NCBI GenBank assembly: GCA_002359655.1
Contig: DENL01000052.1
Location: 1-41,741 of the forward strand
From: Rickettsiales bacterium UBA2645
GTDB taxonomy: Bacteria > Pseudomonadota > Alphaproteobacteria > Rickettsiales > UBA1997
DNA: 41,741 nucleotides
Direction of reading: 5' to 3'
Position 1 is the stretch's first letter. Every line of letters starts with the position of its first letter. The position numbers were made by a program, and so were the translations under genes. The notes beneath the pieces were generated by a model that saw only the letters and a program-made list of their open reading frames with translations, ran no database searches and was not told the origin of the DNA. This document shows, piece by piece, positions 1 through 7,862 of the stretch.

Positions 1-192
1 TTTCAAGAAGCAGTCATTTATTCCAGATTTGTAAAATGAAAGAAGGTTTTCATCATTACCAGTTACAGCAATAATTGGAATTGGTTTTAAGCTTTGTTGC
101 TTCTCATATTCTCTGATTAACCTAGACGCTTTATCTAACTCTTGCCTATTATTTGCCGTGATTACTTCTTTAGTGCCAAGATCAATTAGGTA
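1..192 (-). pseudogene. Remnant of a response-regulator receiver domain (partial, cut by left edge)
   Basis: Translated on the minus strand, this stretch gives a piece of a CheY-like receiver that matches the C-terminus of the hybrid kinase at 1473-4055. Bases 1-136 differ from 1524-1659 at only about 7 positions by eye; bases 137-192 still resemble the receiver start (Y-L-I-x-L, E-V-I-T-A-N) but are much more diverged. Between these blocks about 45 residues are missing, including the strand with the phosphoacceptor Asp, so it cannot work as a normal receiver. It has no start codon: homology begins 5 bases past the first base of the ATPase stop codon, in another frame. The left edge hides the last few codons. 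I infer a duplicated and internally deleted kinase tail. Confidence 0.8.
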
Positions 193-196
193 ACAT

Positions 197-1324
197 TTAT
201 CTAAAATATTTTAAATACAAATTTAGCAGCGGATCACAAACATAATATTGGTTGTTGTCGGTATCTATAATACCAAGATTCATCAGCTTATTTATATTAG
301 TTTTAACTGTTTTAGCAGTGAGATTAACCTTGGAAGTAAACTCTTTAGATTGCGGTTGAGAGACGCGCTGTTCTTTGGCAATTGCTGTTACTACTTTTTC
401 TTCTGTTGACGAAAAAGAAAGCAACATCACTTCAAACCTTTTATTTCTTTGATCTAGAATTTGTTGAATTGCCTCAGAGATTATATTTCTATCAATTTTT
501 TTGTGATTGTGATTTTGATAAATTTCATAGCACAACAAATTGATCGCTTCTGGCTGTCTCTGCATCAAATCTTGTAAATAGCGGCTGTCTTCTTTTGAAA
601 TTTTCAATTTTTTTAAAGTAAATCTTTCGCTGATATATTCGTGATATTTCTCGTAATCAATTGATTGAATTGTCACATCTTTTCCAAAGTTTGCTAAAGG
701 TGATTTTGGCAGTGCAAAAATATTTTTTAATAAGTGCTTTTTTGAACCCAAAATAATAATTGGTAAAGATCTGAGCTGTTGAAAAGCATTACGAAATAGA
801 CTCTCTGCTTCATGCACCAAAGATACATCTTGGAATTCATCCAATACAATTAGAGTAGGAATTTTTTTGCCAATTTTTTCAATGCTATGAAAAATATCTT
901 CGATTGTGACTTTCTTTTTGCTTGGATTTATTGGCTCGATTGAAACTGTCGGAATTCCGCTTGCAGCATCAACTGATATTGTGGTTTTCAGGTTTGTTAT
1001 TAATTCACCAATTGACGCGATAAAACTTTTGATGGGAAATGATTCTTTGATAGAATGTTCTAGAGCTTGTTTGAGTCTGAATATTATGGAATCGAGATCT
1101 TTTACCCCCATTAAATCAACAAAAAATATAAAAGATTTTTTGTGATCCTTACGAAAATCGTCAATAATAACATTTTTTACTAGCGAAGTTTTACCATAGT
1201 TGCGCTGTGCGTAGAGAACGATATTTTGTTTTTGTGCTATTAGCTTTTGCAGTAGTTTCTTTTCTTTTTCTAGGTCGCAAATATTTTCTCTGTTAACTAG
1301 GCGATCAAATATAAATTCTTTCAT
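197..1324 (-). CDS. AAA+ ATPase with C-terminal winged helix (archaeal-type ATPase family)
   Basis: Predicted cytosolic P-loop ATPase of 375 residues. A Walker A loop (A-Q-R-N-Y-G-K-T-S) lies near residue 40, and a Walker B strand followed by D-E-F (L-I-V-L-D-E-F-Q-D) near residue 160. The C-terminal 80 residues look like a winged helix (T-A-K-T-V-K-T-N-I-N-K-L-M-N-L-G-I-I) and end with the Y-Y-V-x-D-P-L-L pattern typical of this family. These are STAND-like ATPases that are common in archaea and scattered through bacteria; their substrates are mostly unknown. The gene is monocistronic, with 148 bases between it and the kinase upstream and an iteron array in front of the start. Its 3' end abuts a receiver remnant. 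The fold is fairly certain; the role is unknown. Confidence 0.85.
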   Translation of the reverse strand: MKEFIFDRLVNRENICDLEKEKKLLQKLIAQKQNIVLYAQRNYGKTSLVKNVIIDDFRKDHKKSFIFFVDLMGVKDLDSIIFRLKQALEHSIKESFPIKSFIASIGELITNLKTTISVDAASGIPTVSIEPINPSKKKVTIEDIFHSIEKIGKKIPTLIVLDEFQDVSLVHEAESLFRNAFQQLRSLPIIILGSKKHLLKNIFALPKSPLANFGKDVTIQSIDYEKYHEYISERFTLKKLKISKEDSRYLQDLMQRQPEAINLLCYEIYQNHNHKKIDRNIISEAIQQILDQRNKRFEVMLLSFSSTEEKVVTAIAKEQRVSQPQSKEFTSKVNLTAKTVKTNINKLMNLGIIDTDNNQYYVCDPLLNLYLKYFR

Positions 1325-1347
1325 GCGTTAATTTCTGTTTCGTTATA

Positions 1348-1389
1348 CTTATGGTAATATACTATTGGTATAATAGAGCTGGTATTATA
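1348..1389. promoter_or_regulatory. Three 14-bp iterons upstream of the ATPase gene
   Basis: Three head-to-tail 14-base units at 1348-1361, 1362-1375 and 1376-1389 share the core TGGTAWWATA (TGGTAATATA, TGGTATAATA, TGGTATTATA). They lie 24-65 bases before the ATPase start, where its promoter should be, and the reverse strand offers TATAAT-like hexamers inside the array. Regular spacing with a conserved core and variable edges is what a multi-site protein-binding operator looks like. The ATPase's own winged-helix tail is an obvious but untested candidate binder. Confidence 0.5.
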
Positions 1390-1472
1390 CAATCAAGTAG
1401 ATTTCAAAAGCATGTTTCTATACCATCGCTTTGAAAAGCTTAGCCTAGCTTAGCTGAAGTGCAGTTGATGTT

Positions 1473-4055
1473 TTATCCAACCCAGAGCCCGATTACCTTC
1501 TCCATCTTCTTGTAATCATCACCTTTCAAGAAGCAGTCATTTATTCCAGATTTGTAAAATGAAAGAAGATTCTCTTCATTACCAGTTACAGCAATAATCG
1601 GAATTGGTTTTAAGTTTTGTTGCTTCTCATATTCTCTGACTAACCTAGACGCTTCATCACCATTCATAATCGGCATATCAATATCAGTAATGATCAGATC
1701 GAGATCGTTGTTTTGGTTTTGGTTTTGGTTTTGATTATGATTGTAATTGTGATTATTATCTTCAACGCCTTGTGCTTTCTTAATAAAAGCCTCTAAAAGC
1801 TCTTTACCATCATTAGCTGTAATAACTTCAGCATTTAGAGAAATTAAATATTCTTTAAGGTTTATTAGAGTCTTTTGATCATCATCAGCAATTAGGATGG
1901 TTTTATTGCTCAGGTCTAAAGCAGATAATCCATTTTCTGCTTCATTAATCTCTTCACTGATTTCTATTTGCGGAAATAACAAAGAAAACTTAGTCCACTT
2001 ACCAACTTCTGATTCACAAACAATATCACCACCAAACAAATTCATATTCCTTTTACAAAAAGATAAACCAAGTCCAGTTCCTCCCTTCTTGCCCACAGTG
2101 TAAAAATCATCAAAGAGTTTATTTAGCATCTCTGGAGCTATGCCAGGAGAGTTATTATCTTTAACATAGATAACATTATACTTTCTATCATCTCCACCAT
2201 CACGGTGTCTTCTATTTTGCTCAGTACCAATTTTTATAGTTAGATTTGGATATTGTTTTGAGTAATAAAGAGCATTTTTAAGCAAGTTAAAGATAACAAA
2301 TTGAAATCTTTCCAAAACTGCTTTGAAGGTGAAGTCTTCACTAATATCCAAGCTAACTCTGCTTCTTTCTTCTTCGTTATTATAACCATATTTATCAACA
2401 ATATCAGGAAGAACTTCACCAACTCTTAGATAAGAAAAATCTTCTTCAGAAACTTGCTTCTCACTTAAATCACTAAGAATAACTTTAATGATGTTATTGG
2501 CATCCGCCACAGTTTCAGAAATATCGTTAGTTAAATCTATCAACTGCTCTTTAGTTTCAATTTGAGTTGAAAGATCAAAATTTGAACCCTTGGAAATTAA
2601 CCTGCCAATTTGAATGCCAATCAAATTAATGGTGTTTAAGGGATTGCGGATTTCATGAACTATTGAGCCAGCAAGGGATTTTAAAAATTTTGCTTTGTCT
2701 TCCAAAATTTTTTGCTTTTGTAAGGAAATTTCACGATAGGCGCGGATTCTGTCAATTAAGGTTCCGACACGACTTATCAATAAATCAAAAATTTCGTAAT
2801 TATAAAATTTAAGCGATTTTTTTGCCGCTAAAAGAGCAAAGCCGATTAATTCTTCGGAATTAATAAAAGGAATGAAAACTTTACTGCTATCACATTCCAA
2901 GAGCTCTGAAGGATATTCATCACTTTCAACTAAAGATCGTAGAGAGATTATTTTAGAAATAAAATCATCGCTAAGATCGATAAATTTTTCACTCGCCATG
3001 ATATCGAAATATTCGCCGTGAATATTTTTTTGATCATCAGAAAGTTCTTTTTTTACATAGAAACTAACCAAACTGACATTGGGATCGCTCTGTAAAAAAG
3101 TTTTGATATTTTCAACCAACTGTTCGAGAGAGACTGACTTCTCTAAATCACGATTTAGCAAATCGATAAGATCTTTGTTTTTTCTTCTCTTTTTTATTAG
3201 TTTTGAATCTGAAAATTTTTGAATTCTTTCAATTAAGCGGCTGTAAGTTTCACAAGCCAAGATAAAAAGTATAGCGCCACTAAAAAAATAATACAAATTG
3301 GCGGGAAAATATTTCCCCGTAGTTAAAAAATAATAGCAGATGAAGATGGCAAGAAAAAGAGCATAGGCTATTATTCTGATCAAACTATGACTGATTAAAG
3401 ATATTACATCTAACAGCCTTCCTTTTATTACTGTGTAGTTAAAAATTGTTAGACTAGTGGCAACAAAAAACAAACCCGGTGGATAAATTTCTAATCCGTA
3501 ATTGCACAAATAGTCAACCGCAGCAGAAAGCAAAATGATGCCTGCCAGATAATATTGAAATTGGATTTTAGTTTTATAGCCGCCGTCTTTATTACTTTTT
3601 ACAACTAAGTACAAACCCCTAATAACTACAACCATCGTTTGTAAGATGTGGAGAATTTCAAGTACCCCAGCTCTGGGATAAAGCGACCAAGAAGTAGGAT
3701 AAAGACCAGAAATAAGGAGGTTAGAAAACAATAAAAAAATCAGGAAAAAGCAGCATATCACATAAGAAAAATTGATCCATTTAATTTCATCTTTTTTACC
3801 ACTAAGAATTGTGAGAAAGTGATAAAAAAGAGTTGGCAAAAATAATATGAAAGACCAACCAACTTTAACAGCCAGAAGACCAGTTTCGTAGTTCTTAGTT
3901 CTGTAAAGCAATGAGAAAGTCAGCTGCCACATGAAGGCTGTTATACAAAGAAAGAAAAATACCAAGGATAAATTTTTATCTTTGCTTTTCCATAAAACTA
4001 AAATTCCTAGCGCTAAGAAGTAAAATGCGCCAATAGCTGCTGTAAATGAAAGCAT
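1473..4055 (-). CDS. Hybrid sensor histidine kinase with 7TM N-terminus and receiver
   Basis: 860-residue membrane hybrid kinase. Residues 1-215 contain about seven hydrophobic helices in the style of the histidine kinase N-terminal 7TM region, followed by another helix pair (about 218-275). A GAF-like segment spans about 300-440. The HisKA box V-H-E-I-R-N-P-L has the phospho-accepting His at 467. The ATPase domain shows the N box (N-L-L-K-N-A, about 592), G1 (D-N-N-S-P-G-I) and G2 (G-G-T-G-L-G-L). The receiver begins about residue 716 (I-L-I-A-D-D-D) with phospho-acceptor Asp791 in T-D-I-D-M-P. An Asn/Gln/His-rich loop interrupts the receiver just before that strand. The gene is divergent from a second hybrid kinase at 4222. 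The ligand is unknown; a lipid or membrane signal is plausible from the 7TM input. Confidence 0.9.
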   Translation of the reverse strand: MLSFTAAIGAFYFLALGILVLWKSKDKNLSLVFFFLCITAFMWQLTFSLLYRTKNYETGLLAVKVGWSFILFLPTLFYHFLTILSGKKDEIKWINFSYVICCFFLIFLLFSNLLISGLYPTSWSLYPRAGVLEILHILQTMVVVIRGLYLVVKSNKDGGYKTKIQFQYYLAGIILLSAAVDYLCNYGLEIYPPGLFFVATSLTIFNYTVIKGRLLDVISLISHSLIRIIAYALFLAIFICYYFLTTGKYFPANLYYFFSGAILFILACETYSRLIERIQKFSDSKLIKKRRKNKDLIDLLNRDLEKSVSLEQLVENIKTFLQSDPNVSLVSFYVKKELSDDQKNIHGEYFDIMASEKFIDLSDDFISKIISLRSLVESDEYPSELLECDSSKVFIPFINSEELIGFALLAAKKSLKFYNYEIFDLLISRVGTLIDRIRAYREISLQKQKILEDKAKFLKSLAGSIVHEIRNPLNTINLIGIQIGRLISKGSNFDLSTQIETKEQLIDLTNDISETVADANNIIKVILSDLSEKQVSEEDFSYLRVGEVLPDIVDKYGYNNEEERSRVSLDISEDFTFKAVLERFQFVIFNLLKNALYYSKQYPNLTIKIGTEQNRRHRDGGDDRKYNVIYVKDNNSPGIAPEMLNKLFDDFYTVGKKGGTGLGLSFCKRNMNLFGGDIVCESEVGKWTKFSLLFPQIEISEEINEAENGLSALDLSNKTILIADDDQKTLINLKEYLISLNAEVITANDGKELLEAFIKKAQGVEDNNHNYNHNQNQNQNQNNDLDLIITDIDMPIMNGDEASRLVREYEKQQNLKPIPIIAVTGNEENLLSFYKSGINDCFLKGDDYKKMEKVIGLWVG
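1711..1734. repeat. Hexanucleotide repeat (TTTTGG-type x4) inside the kinase receiver
   Basis: Four copies of a 6-base unit (three TTTTGG and one TTTTGA on the plus strand) encode alternating Asn-Gln in the kinase. They belong to a longer Asn/His/Gln-rich tract, about residues 763-782. Because the unit is two codons long, slippage would change loop length without shifting the frame. Confidence 0.8.
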
Positions 4056-4143
4056 AAAACGGGCTTGTCTTATTTGAATAAGTTTGAATATCGCTCTCTA
4101 AAAAAATGAAATCATTAAATTTTGAAGAAAAAGCAAAAAATAT

Positions 4144-4172
4144 TTGACAGCTTAAGCTTTAAAAGTCCTAAT
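4144..4172 (+). promoter_or_regulatory. Candidate sigma-70-type promoter for the 4222 kinase
   Basis: A perfect TTGACA at 4144-4149 is followed after 17 bases by CCTAAT at 4167-4172, which matches the TATAAT consensus at four of six positions. It lies about 50 bases before the ATG at 4222, in the 166-base gap between the two divergent hybrid kinases. It is sequence similarity only. Confidence 0.45.
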
Positions 4173-4221
4173 CTGCACAGCAGTTTTGATTACAATAAAA
4201 ATCAACTCAATCCAGTGACTG

Positions 4222-5880
4222 ATGTATAAAATTAACTCAGCAGGAATTGGAGAAAGTGCGGCCAAACAAAAAGTTGCACAGAATTGTAAATTAAACCCTG
4301 AAAACCAAAAATATTTTTTGGCTTACAATAATATCTTCAAGCGCCTTTCCACATCCGATAAAAAAAGTGATGTAAGCAAAATAGACTTAGCAAAATCCTA
4401 CAAGGTTTTTTCTTTCGTTTTATTTACCTTGGTAATTGCTTGGATTTTTTTAAATACCGTTCTGGTTTATCGAAGTTTTCTAATAAACTTAAACGAGCAA
4501 AAGCAATTCACAAATCACCTTGTTGGTGAAGTTGCAAACCTAACCAATCTCAGTTCAGAGCAAATAAAAGAGCAAATTGATCTCAGCGAATTTGATCAAG
4601 AAAAATCTTGGAAGAATCTTACCCTACATTTGTTGATGTCAGTTGGCCAATCTTTTGGCGTGGTAGTTTTTTTGATGGCAACGATTTATATTTTTCGGCG
4701 CATCAAAATTGAACCTTTCGTTGATGAACTAATAAAATCAAAAGTCGCCGCTGAGTCCGCCAACGTTGCAAAAAGCCAGTTTTTGTCGAATATGAGTCAC
4801 GAGATTCGTACTCCCATGAACGGCATTATCGGTATGAGCCAAGCTTTGCGTGATTCAAAAAAATTAGGAAAAGAAGATCAAGACCAAGTCAATACAATTT
4901 ATAAATCATCAGAAGCTTTGCTTTCAATATTGGATGATATTTTGACATTTTCTAGAATTGAGTCTCAGGAAATTAAAATTGAAAATATCAGCTTTAATTT
5001 ACATTTTTTGGTTAGGGACATTGCCAATTTAATGGCGCTAAACGCAAGCAGCAAAGGCTTACAAGTGGTTATTGATATTGATGATAAAGTGCCAGAAATA
5101 TTATTTGGCGATCCTAGAAGAATTCGTCAAATTTTGAGTAATTTGTTGAGTAACTCGATAAAATTCACCCCTCGCGGACAAATTTTTATTCAAATTAAAT
5201 TAGAAAAAATCTTGGGCGATATCCATTTTGTAAAATTTAATATCAAGGATGACGGCATTGGCATTGATCCAAAGCAAATTCCGGATATTTTTGACAAATT
5301 CACTCAAGTCGACATGTCGACCACCAGAAAATATGGCGGCACTGGTTTGGGTCTGACAATTTGTAAAGAATTAGTCAATTTGATGAATGGCGAAATTAGC
5401 GCTGATAGCAACTGCAGCAAAGGTTCAAATTTTTGGTTTATCTTACCGTTAAAAAAAGTTACCGATGAAACTAAGTCAGAAAATCAGCAAAAAATTAAAC
5501 TGGCTAAAGAATTAAAAGTTCTGATTTGCGAAGATAACGAAGTTAATAGGAAAGTTGCCATGACGCTTTTAAAACGCGCTTCCCTTGCGGCTGATTTAGC
5601 AAAAAATGGACAAGAAGGCTTTAATAAATTCTCGCAATCACAATATGATTTGATCCTGATGGATTGTATGATGCCAATAATGGACGGGCTTGAGGCCACA
5701 AAAAAAATTCGTGAATTTGAAAAAGAAAATAATTTAAGAAATAGCATCATTATCGCAGTTACCGCAAACGCCAGCAATGAAAATAAAGATAAATGTTTGG
5801 AAATTGGCATGAATGATTTTATCTCAAAACCATTAAGAAAAGAAGCAATTGAAAAGGTTTTGGAAAAGTGGTTTTGCTAG
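4222..5880 (+). CDS. Hybrid sensor histidine kinase with receiver (BarA/ArcB-like core)
   Basis: 552 residues. Two transmembrane helices (about 62-85 and 137-160) flank a short periplasmic loop of about 50 residues, too small for a standard sensor domain. The HisKA box M-S-H-E-I-R-T-P-M-N-G has His193. The HATPase domain has N-L-L-S-N-S-I-K-F-T, D-D-G-I-G-I and G-G-T-G-L-G-L. The C-terminal receiver (V-L-I-C-E-D-N-E-V-N) carries the phospho-acceptor Asp481 in L-M-D-C-M-M-P and the conserved K-P near the end. No Hpt domain is visible, so a phosphorelay would need a separate Hpt protein. The gene converges on the HAD gene with 10 bases between the stops. Class certain, signal unknown. Confidence 0.92.
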   Translation: MYKINSAGIGESAAKQKVAQNCKLNPENQKYFLAYNNIFKRLSTSDKKSDVSKIDLAKSYKVFSFVLFTLVIAWIFLNTVLVYRSFLINLNEQKQFTNHLVGEVANLTNLSSEQIKEQIDLSEFDQEKSWKNLTLHLLMSVGQSFGVVVFLMATIYIFRRIKIEPFVDELIKSKVAAESANVAKSQFLSNMSHEIRTPMNGIIGMSQALRDSKKLGKEDQDQVNTIYKSSEALLSILDDILTFSRIESQEIKIENISFNLHFLVRDIANLMALNASSKGLQVVIDIDDKVPEILFGDPRRIRQILSNLLSNSIKFTPRGQIFIQIKLEKILGDIHFVKFNIKDDGIGIDPKQIPDIFDKFTQVDMSTTRKYGGTGLGLTICKELVNLMNGEISADSNCSKGSNFWFILPLKKVTDETKSENQQKIKLAKELKVLICEDNEVNRKVAMTLLKRASLAADLAKNGQEGFNKFSQSQYDLILMDCMMPIMDGLEATKKIREFEKENNLRNSIIIAVTANASNENKDKCLEIGMNDFISKPLRKEAIEKVLEKWFC

Positions 5881-5890
5881 ACAATGTCGG

Positions 5891-6604
5891 CTAAGAATTT
5901 AGCAAATCAATCAAATGTTGATGATCAAAATAAACTGGTAGCAAGCCTTGTTTTTTGTGCTTTTGATCTAAAATTTCTGGAGCAACAGTTTTAGAAATTT
6001 GCCCAGATGAATGTCCGTAAAGAATAGCGCGACAATCAGAATTATAAGCGCAATCGATGTCAGCGATTGTGTCACCAATAAACCAAACTTCATCTTTTTG
6101 TGGATCAACTCCACTTCCCATCAAAGCAAGATGAACTGGTGCCGCACTTGGCTTATCAGCATCGGCATCAGTTGCTCCAATTAAAGCAAAAAACTTTTTA
6201 TCGACATTAATTTTTTTAGCCTCTTTGCGTAAAGTTGCGCCGATTTTATTACTTACAATAAATTGTAAAATGCCCTTATTTTCTAGAGTTTCGATCAACT
6301 TCAAAGAGTTAGATAAAAGTTGAATTTTTTCTAAATGAATTGAGCGATAAGTATTTTTGTAAATCTCGCCTGCCTCTTCCCACTTATCACCAAAAATTAT
6401 CGGAAAAGATTCGCGCATTGATTTATGCACATTATCACAAACTTTTTCTAAACCCCAAGGCTCTCGACCCATGGCAATCAGGGTTGTATCAATAGCTTGA
6501 TGAATCAGCGGCCAAGTATCAACCAAAGTATTATCCCAATCAAAAATCACCGCTTTTGGCTTTGGTAATTTAAGAAAAGCTTGTTTGTTTTTTGTGAGAT
6601 TCAT
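5891..6604 (-). CDS. HAD-superfamily hydrolase, phosphoglycolate-phosphatase-like
   Basis: Cytosolic haloacid-dehalogenase-type phosphatase of about 237 residues. Motif I is D-W-D-N-T-L-V-D-T, which gives the nucleophile Asp and acid Asp. Motif II is the Ser of I-V-S-N-K, the catalytic Lys lies in the K-P-S segment, and motif IV is G-D-T-I-A-D-I-D. A helical cap sits between motifs I and II as in Gph-type enzymes. I chose the ATG at 6602-6604 because it begins just before the conserved N-terminus and directly follows the hepT-fragment stop; an upstream ATG at 6673 would overlap that gene. It is the last gene of the hisS-dinD-ccmC-fdxA run. The substrate is not determinable; phosphoglycolate is one candidate. 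Confidence 0.85.
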   Translation of the reverse strand: MNLTKNKQAFLKLPKPKAVIFDWDNTLVDTWPLIHQAIDTTLIAMGREPWGLEKVCDNVHKSMRESFPIIFGDKWEEAGEIYKNTYRSIHLEKIQLLSNSLKLIETLENKGILQFIVSNKIGATLRKEAKKINVDKKFFALIGATDADADKPSAAPVHLALMGSGVDPQKDEVWFIGDTIADIDCAYNSDCRAILYGHSSGQISKTVAPEILDQKHKKQGLLPVYFDHQHLIDLLNS

Positions 6605-6605
6605 T

Positions 6606-6803
6606 TTAGAAAAATTTAATAAATAAGATTTTTGTTGCTGCAAAATGCAAAAGATCATCGATTTTTTTCTCAACTACTTCAATAACGATATCGATGTTAA
6701 GTTTTTCATATTCGTGAATCGAGATACTTCTAAAGCCAATCATTTTCTCTATTTTATTGGCCAAATCTTGATCAATAATTTTCGTTCTAGCCAAAATCAT
6801 CAT
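6606..6803 (-). pseudogene. C-terminal fragment of a HepT-like (DUF86) toxin nuclease
   Basis: 65 codons whose product matches the second half of HepT/DUF86 proteins: L-A-N-K-I-E-K-M-I-G-F-R, then the Rx4HxY nuclease motif (Arg25, His30, Tyr32), then the helix D-I-V-I-E-V-V-E-K-K-I-D-D-L-L. Family members are usually about 130-145 residues, so the N-terminal helices are missing. No MntA-type nucleotidyltransferase antitoxin is adjacent. The ATG directly follows the fdxA stop (TAAATG), so it could still be translated by coupling. A shortened but expressed protein cannot be excluded; a decayed toxin is more likely. Confidence 0.75.
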
Positions 6804-7148
6804 TTATTTTCTGGTCTGATTATTAAATCCGCGCGGATCAAAAAGTTTTTCGAATTTATTTTTTACGCCGTCAAAATCTTTGGCGTCTTCTGGCGCATCT
6901 TTTTTTTTGGTGATGACTGGCCATTGTTTGGCGTATTTGCGGTTGATCTCAACCCAGTTTGTTAAATCAGGAGATTCGGGAGAGATAGCTTCCGCTGGGC
7001 ATTCTGGCACACAAACGCCACAATCAATACATTCGTCAGGATCGATTACTAGCATATTTTCGCCTTCGTAAAAGCAATCAACTGGGCAAACAGAAACACA
7101 GTCGGTATATTTACAGCGTACGCAATTGTCGGTAACTACATAGGTCAT
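6804..7148 (-). CDS. fdxA: 7Fe ferredoxin FdxA ([3Fe-4S][4Fe-4S])
   Basis: 114-residue electron carrier. The N-terminus has the cluster pattern C-V-R-C-K-Y-T-D-C-V-S-V-C-P-V-D-C, and the second site is C-I-D-C-G-V-C-V-P-E-C-P, both as in proteobacterial FdxA. The C-terminal extension of about 50 residues is also family-typical. It overlaps ccmC by 4 bases (ATGA), so the two are translationally coupled, and its stop abuts the hepT fragment. Confidence 0.95.
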   Translation of the reverse strand: MTYVVTDNCVRCKYTDCVSVCPVDCFYEGENMLVIDPDECIDCGVCVPECPAEAISPESPDLTNWVEINRKYAKQWPVITKKKDAPEDAKDFDGVKNKFEKLFDPRGFNNQTRK

Positions 7149-7858
7149 AAAAAATTTCTGGATTTTTTGATTAGCAATTCAGTTTTAACTCTAAGCAAAG
7201 ACAAAAAAACAAAGTAAGAAAAATAAACTCCAAACATCAAAAGCAAAGGCTTTAACATTGAAGGATCAATTGCCACGCCACCGCTGCGGATGATGCTTGC
7301 TGGCTGATGTAGCGAATTCCAATATTCAACGGAAAATTTAATTATCGGCACATTGATAAAACCGATAATTGAAATTATCGCGGCAATTTTTTCGCCTTTT
7401 TCTTGATCATCAAATGAGTCTAACAAGATTATGTAGCCAAGATAGAGAAAAAATAAAATCAATACTGAAGTCAAGCGCGCGTCCCAAACCCACCAAGCTC
7501 CCCAAATTGGCTTGCCCCAAATTGCACCCGTTACCAAAGTTATAAAAGCAAAAACCGCACCAATTGCAGCAATTGATCTGGCGATTAAATAAAAAAAAGG
7601 ATTTTTCCAAATAAATCCCGACAAATTAAATACCGCCATTAGGGTATAAATCAACAATGCCATCCAAGCTGCAGGAACATGAACATACATGATTTTAACA
7701 GCGTTACTTTGCTGATAATCATTTGGCGAATTTAAAATTGCCACAACCGCAAAACCCAAAAATCCCAAAAAACAAATCAGAGAAAATGGCGCAAAAAAAC
7801 GAAAGTTTTTTTCAAAATTTTGAAATTTAAAAAGCTGTTTTAAAGGCAGTATTAACAT
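7145..7858 (-). CDS. ccmC: Haem exporter subunit CcmC (cytochrome c maturation)
   Basis: Integral inner-membrane protein of about 237 residues with about six hydrophobic helices. It carries the tryptophan-rich haem-handling motif W-G-A-W-W-V-W-D-A-R in the middle, plus conserved His positions (Y-V-H-V-P-A-A-W and S-L-H-Q-P-A). CcmC presents haem to CcmE during system-I cytochrome c maturation. The start at 7856-7858 is preferred over an ATG at 7909, which lies inside the broken dinD tail and adds a Lys-rich leader not seen in the family. No other ccm genes are adjacent, in keeping with the scattered ccm genes of Rickettsiales. Confidence 0.93.
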   Translation of the reverse strand: MLILPLKQLFKFQNFEKNFRFFAPFSLICFLGFLGFAVVAILNSPNDYQQSNAVKIMYVHVPAAWMALLIYTLMAVFNLSGFIWKNPFFYLIARSIAAIGAVFAFITLVTGAIWGKPIWGAWWVWDARLTSVLILFFLYLGYIILLDSFDDQEKGEKIAAIISIIGFINVPIIKFSVEYWNSLHQPASIIRSGGVAIDPSMLKPLLLMFGVYFSYFVFLSLLRVKTELLIKKSRNFL

Positions 7859-7862
7859 GTTT

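Noticed and set aside
1711..1765. CRISPR-like short repeats
   Set aside because: Units are 6 bases, contiguous, without spacers and inside a coding frame; a simple-sequence repeat explains them.
6645..6965. 106-codon plus-strand open frame across hepT fragment and fdxA
   Set aside because: Antisense shadow of two genes with recognisable motifs; no homology seen.
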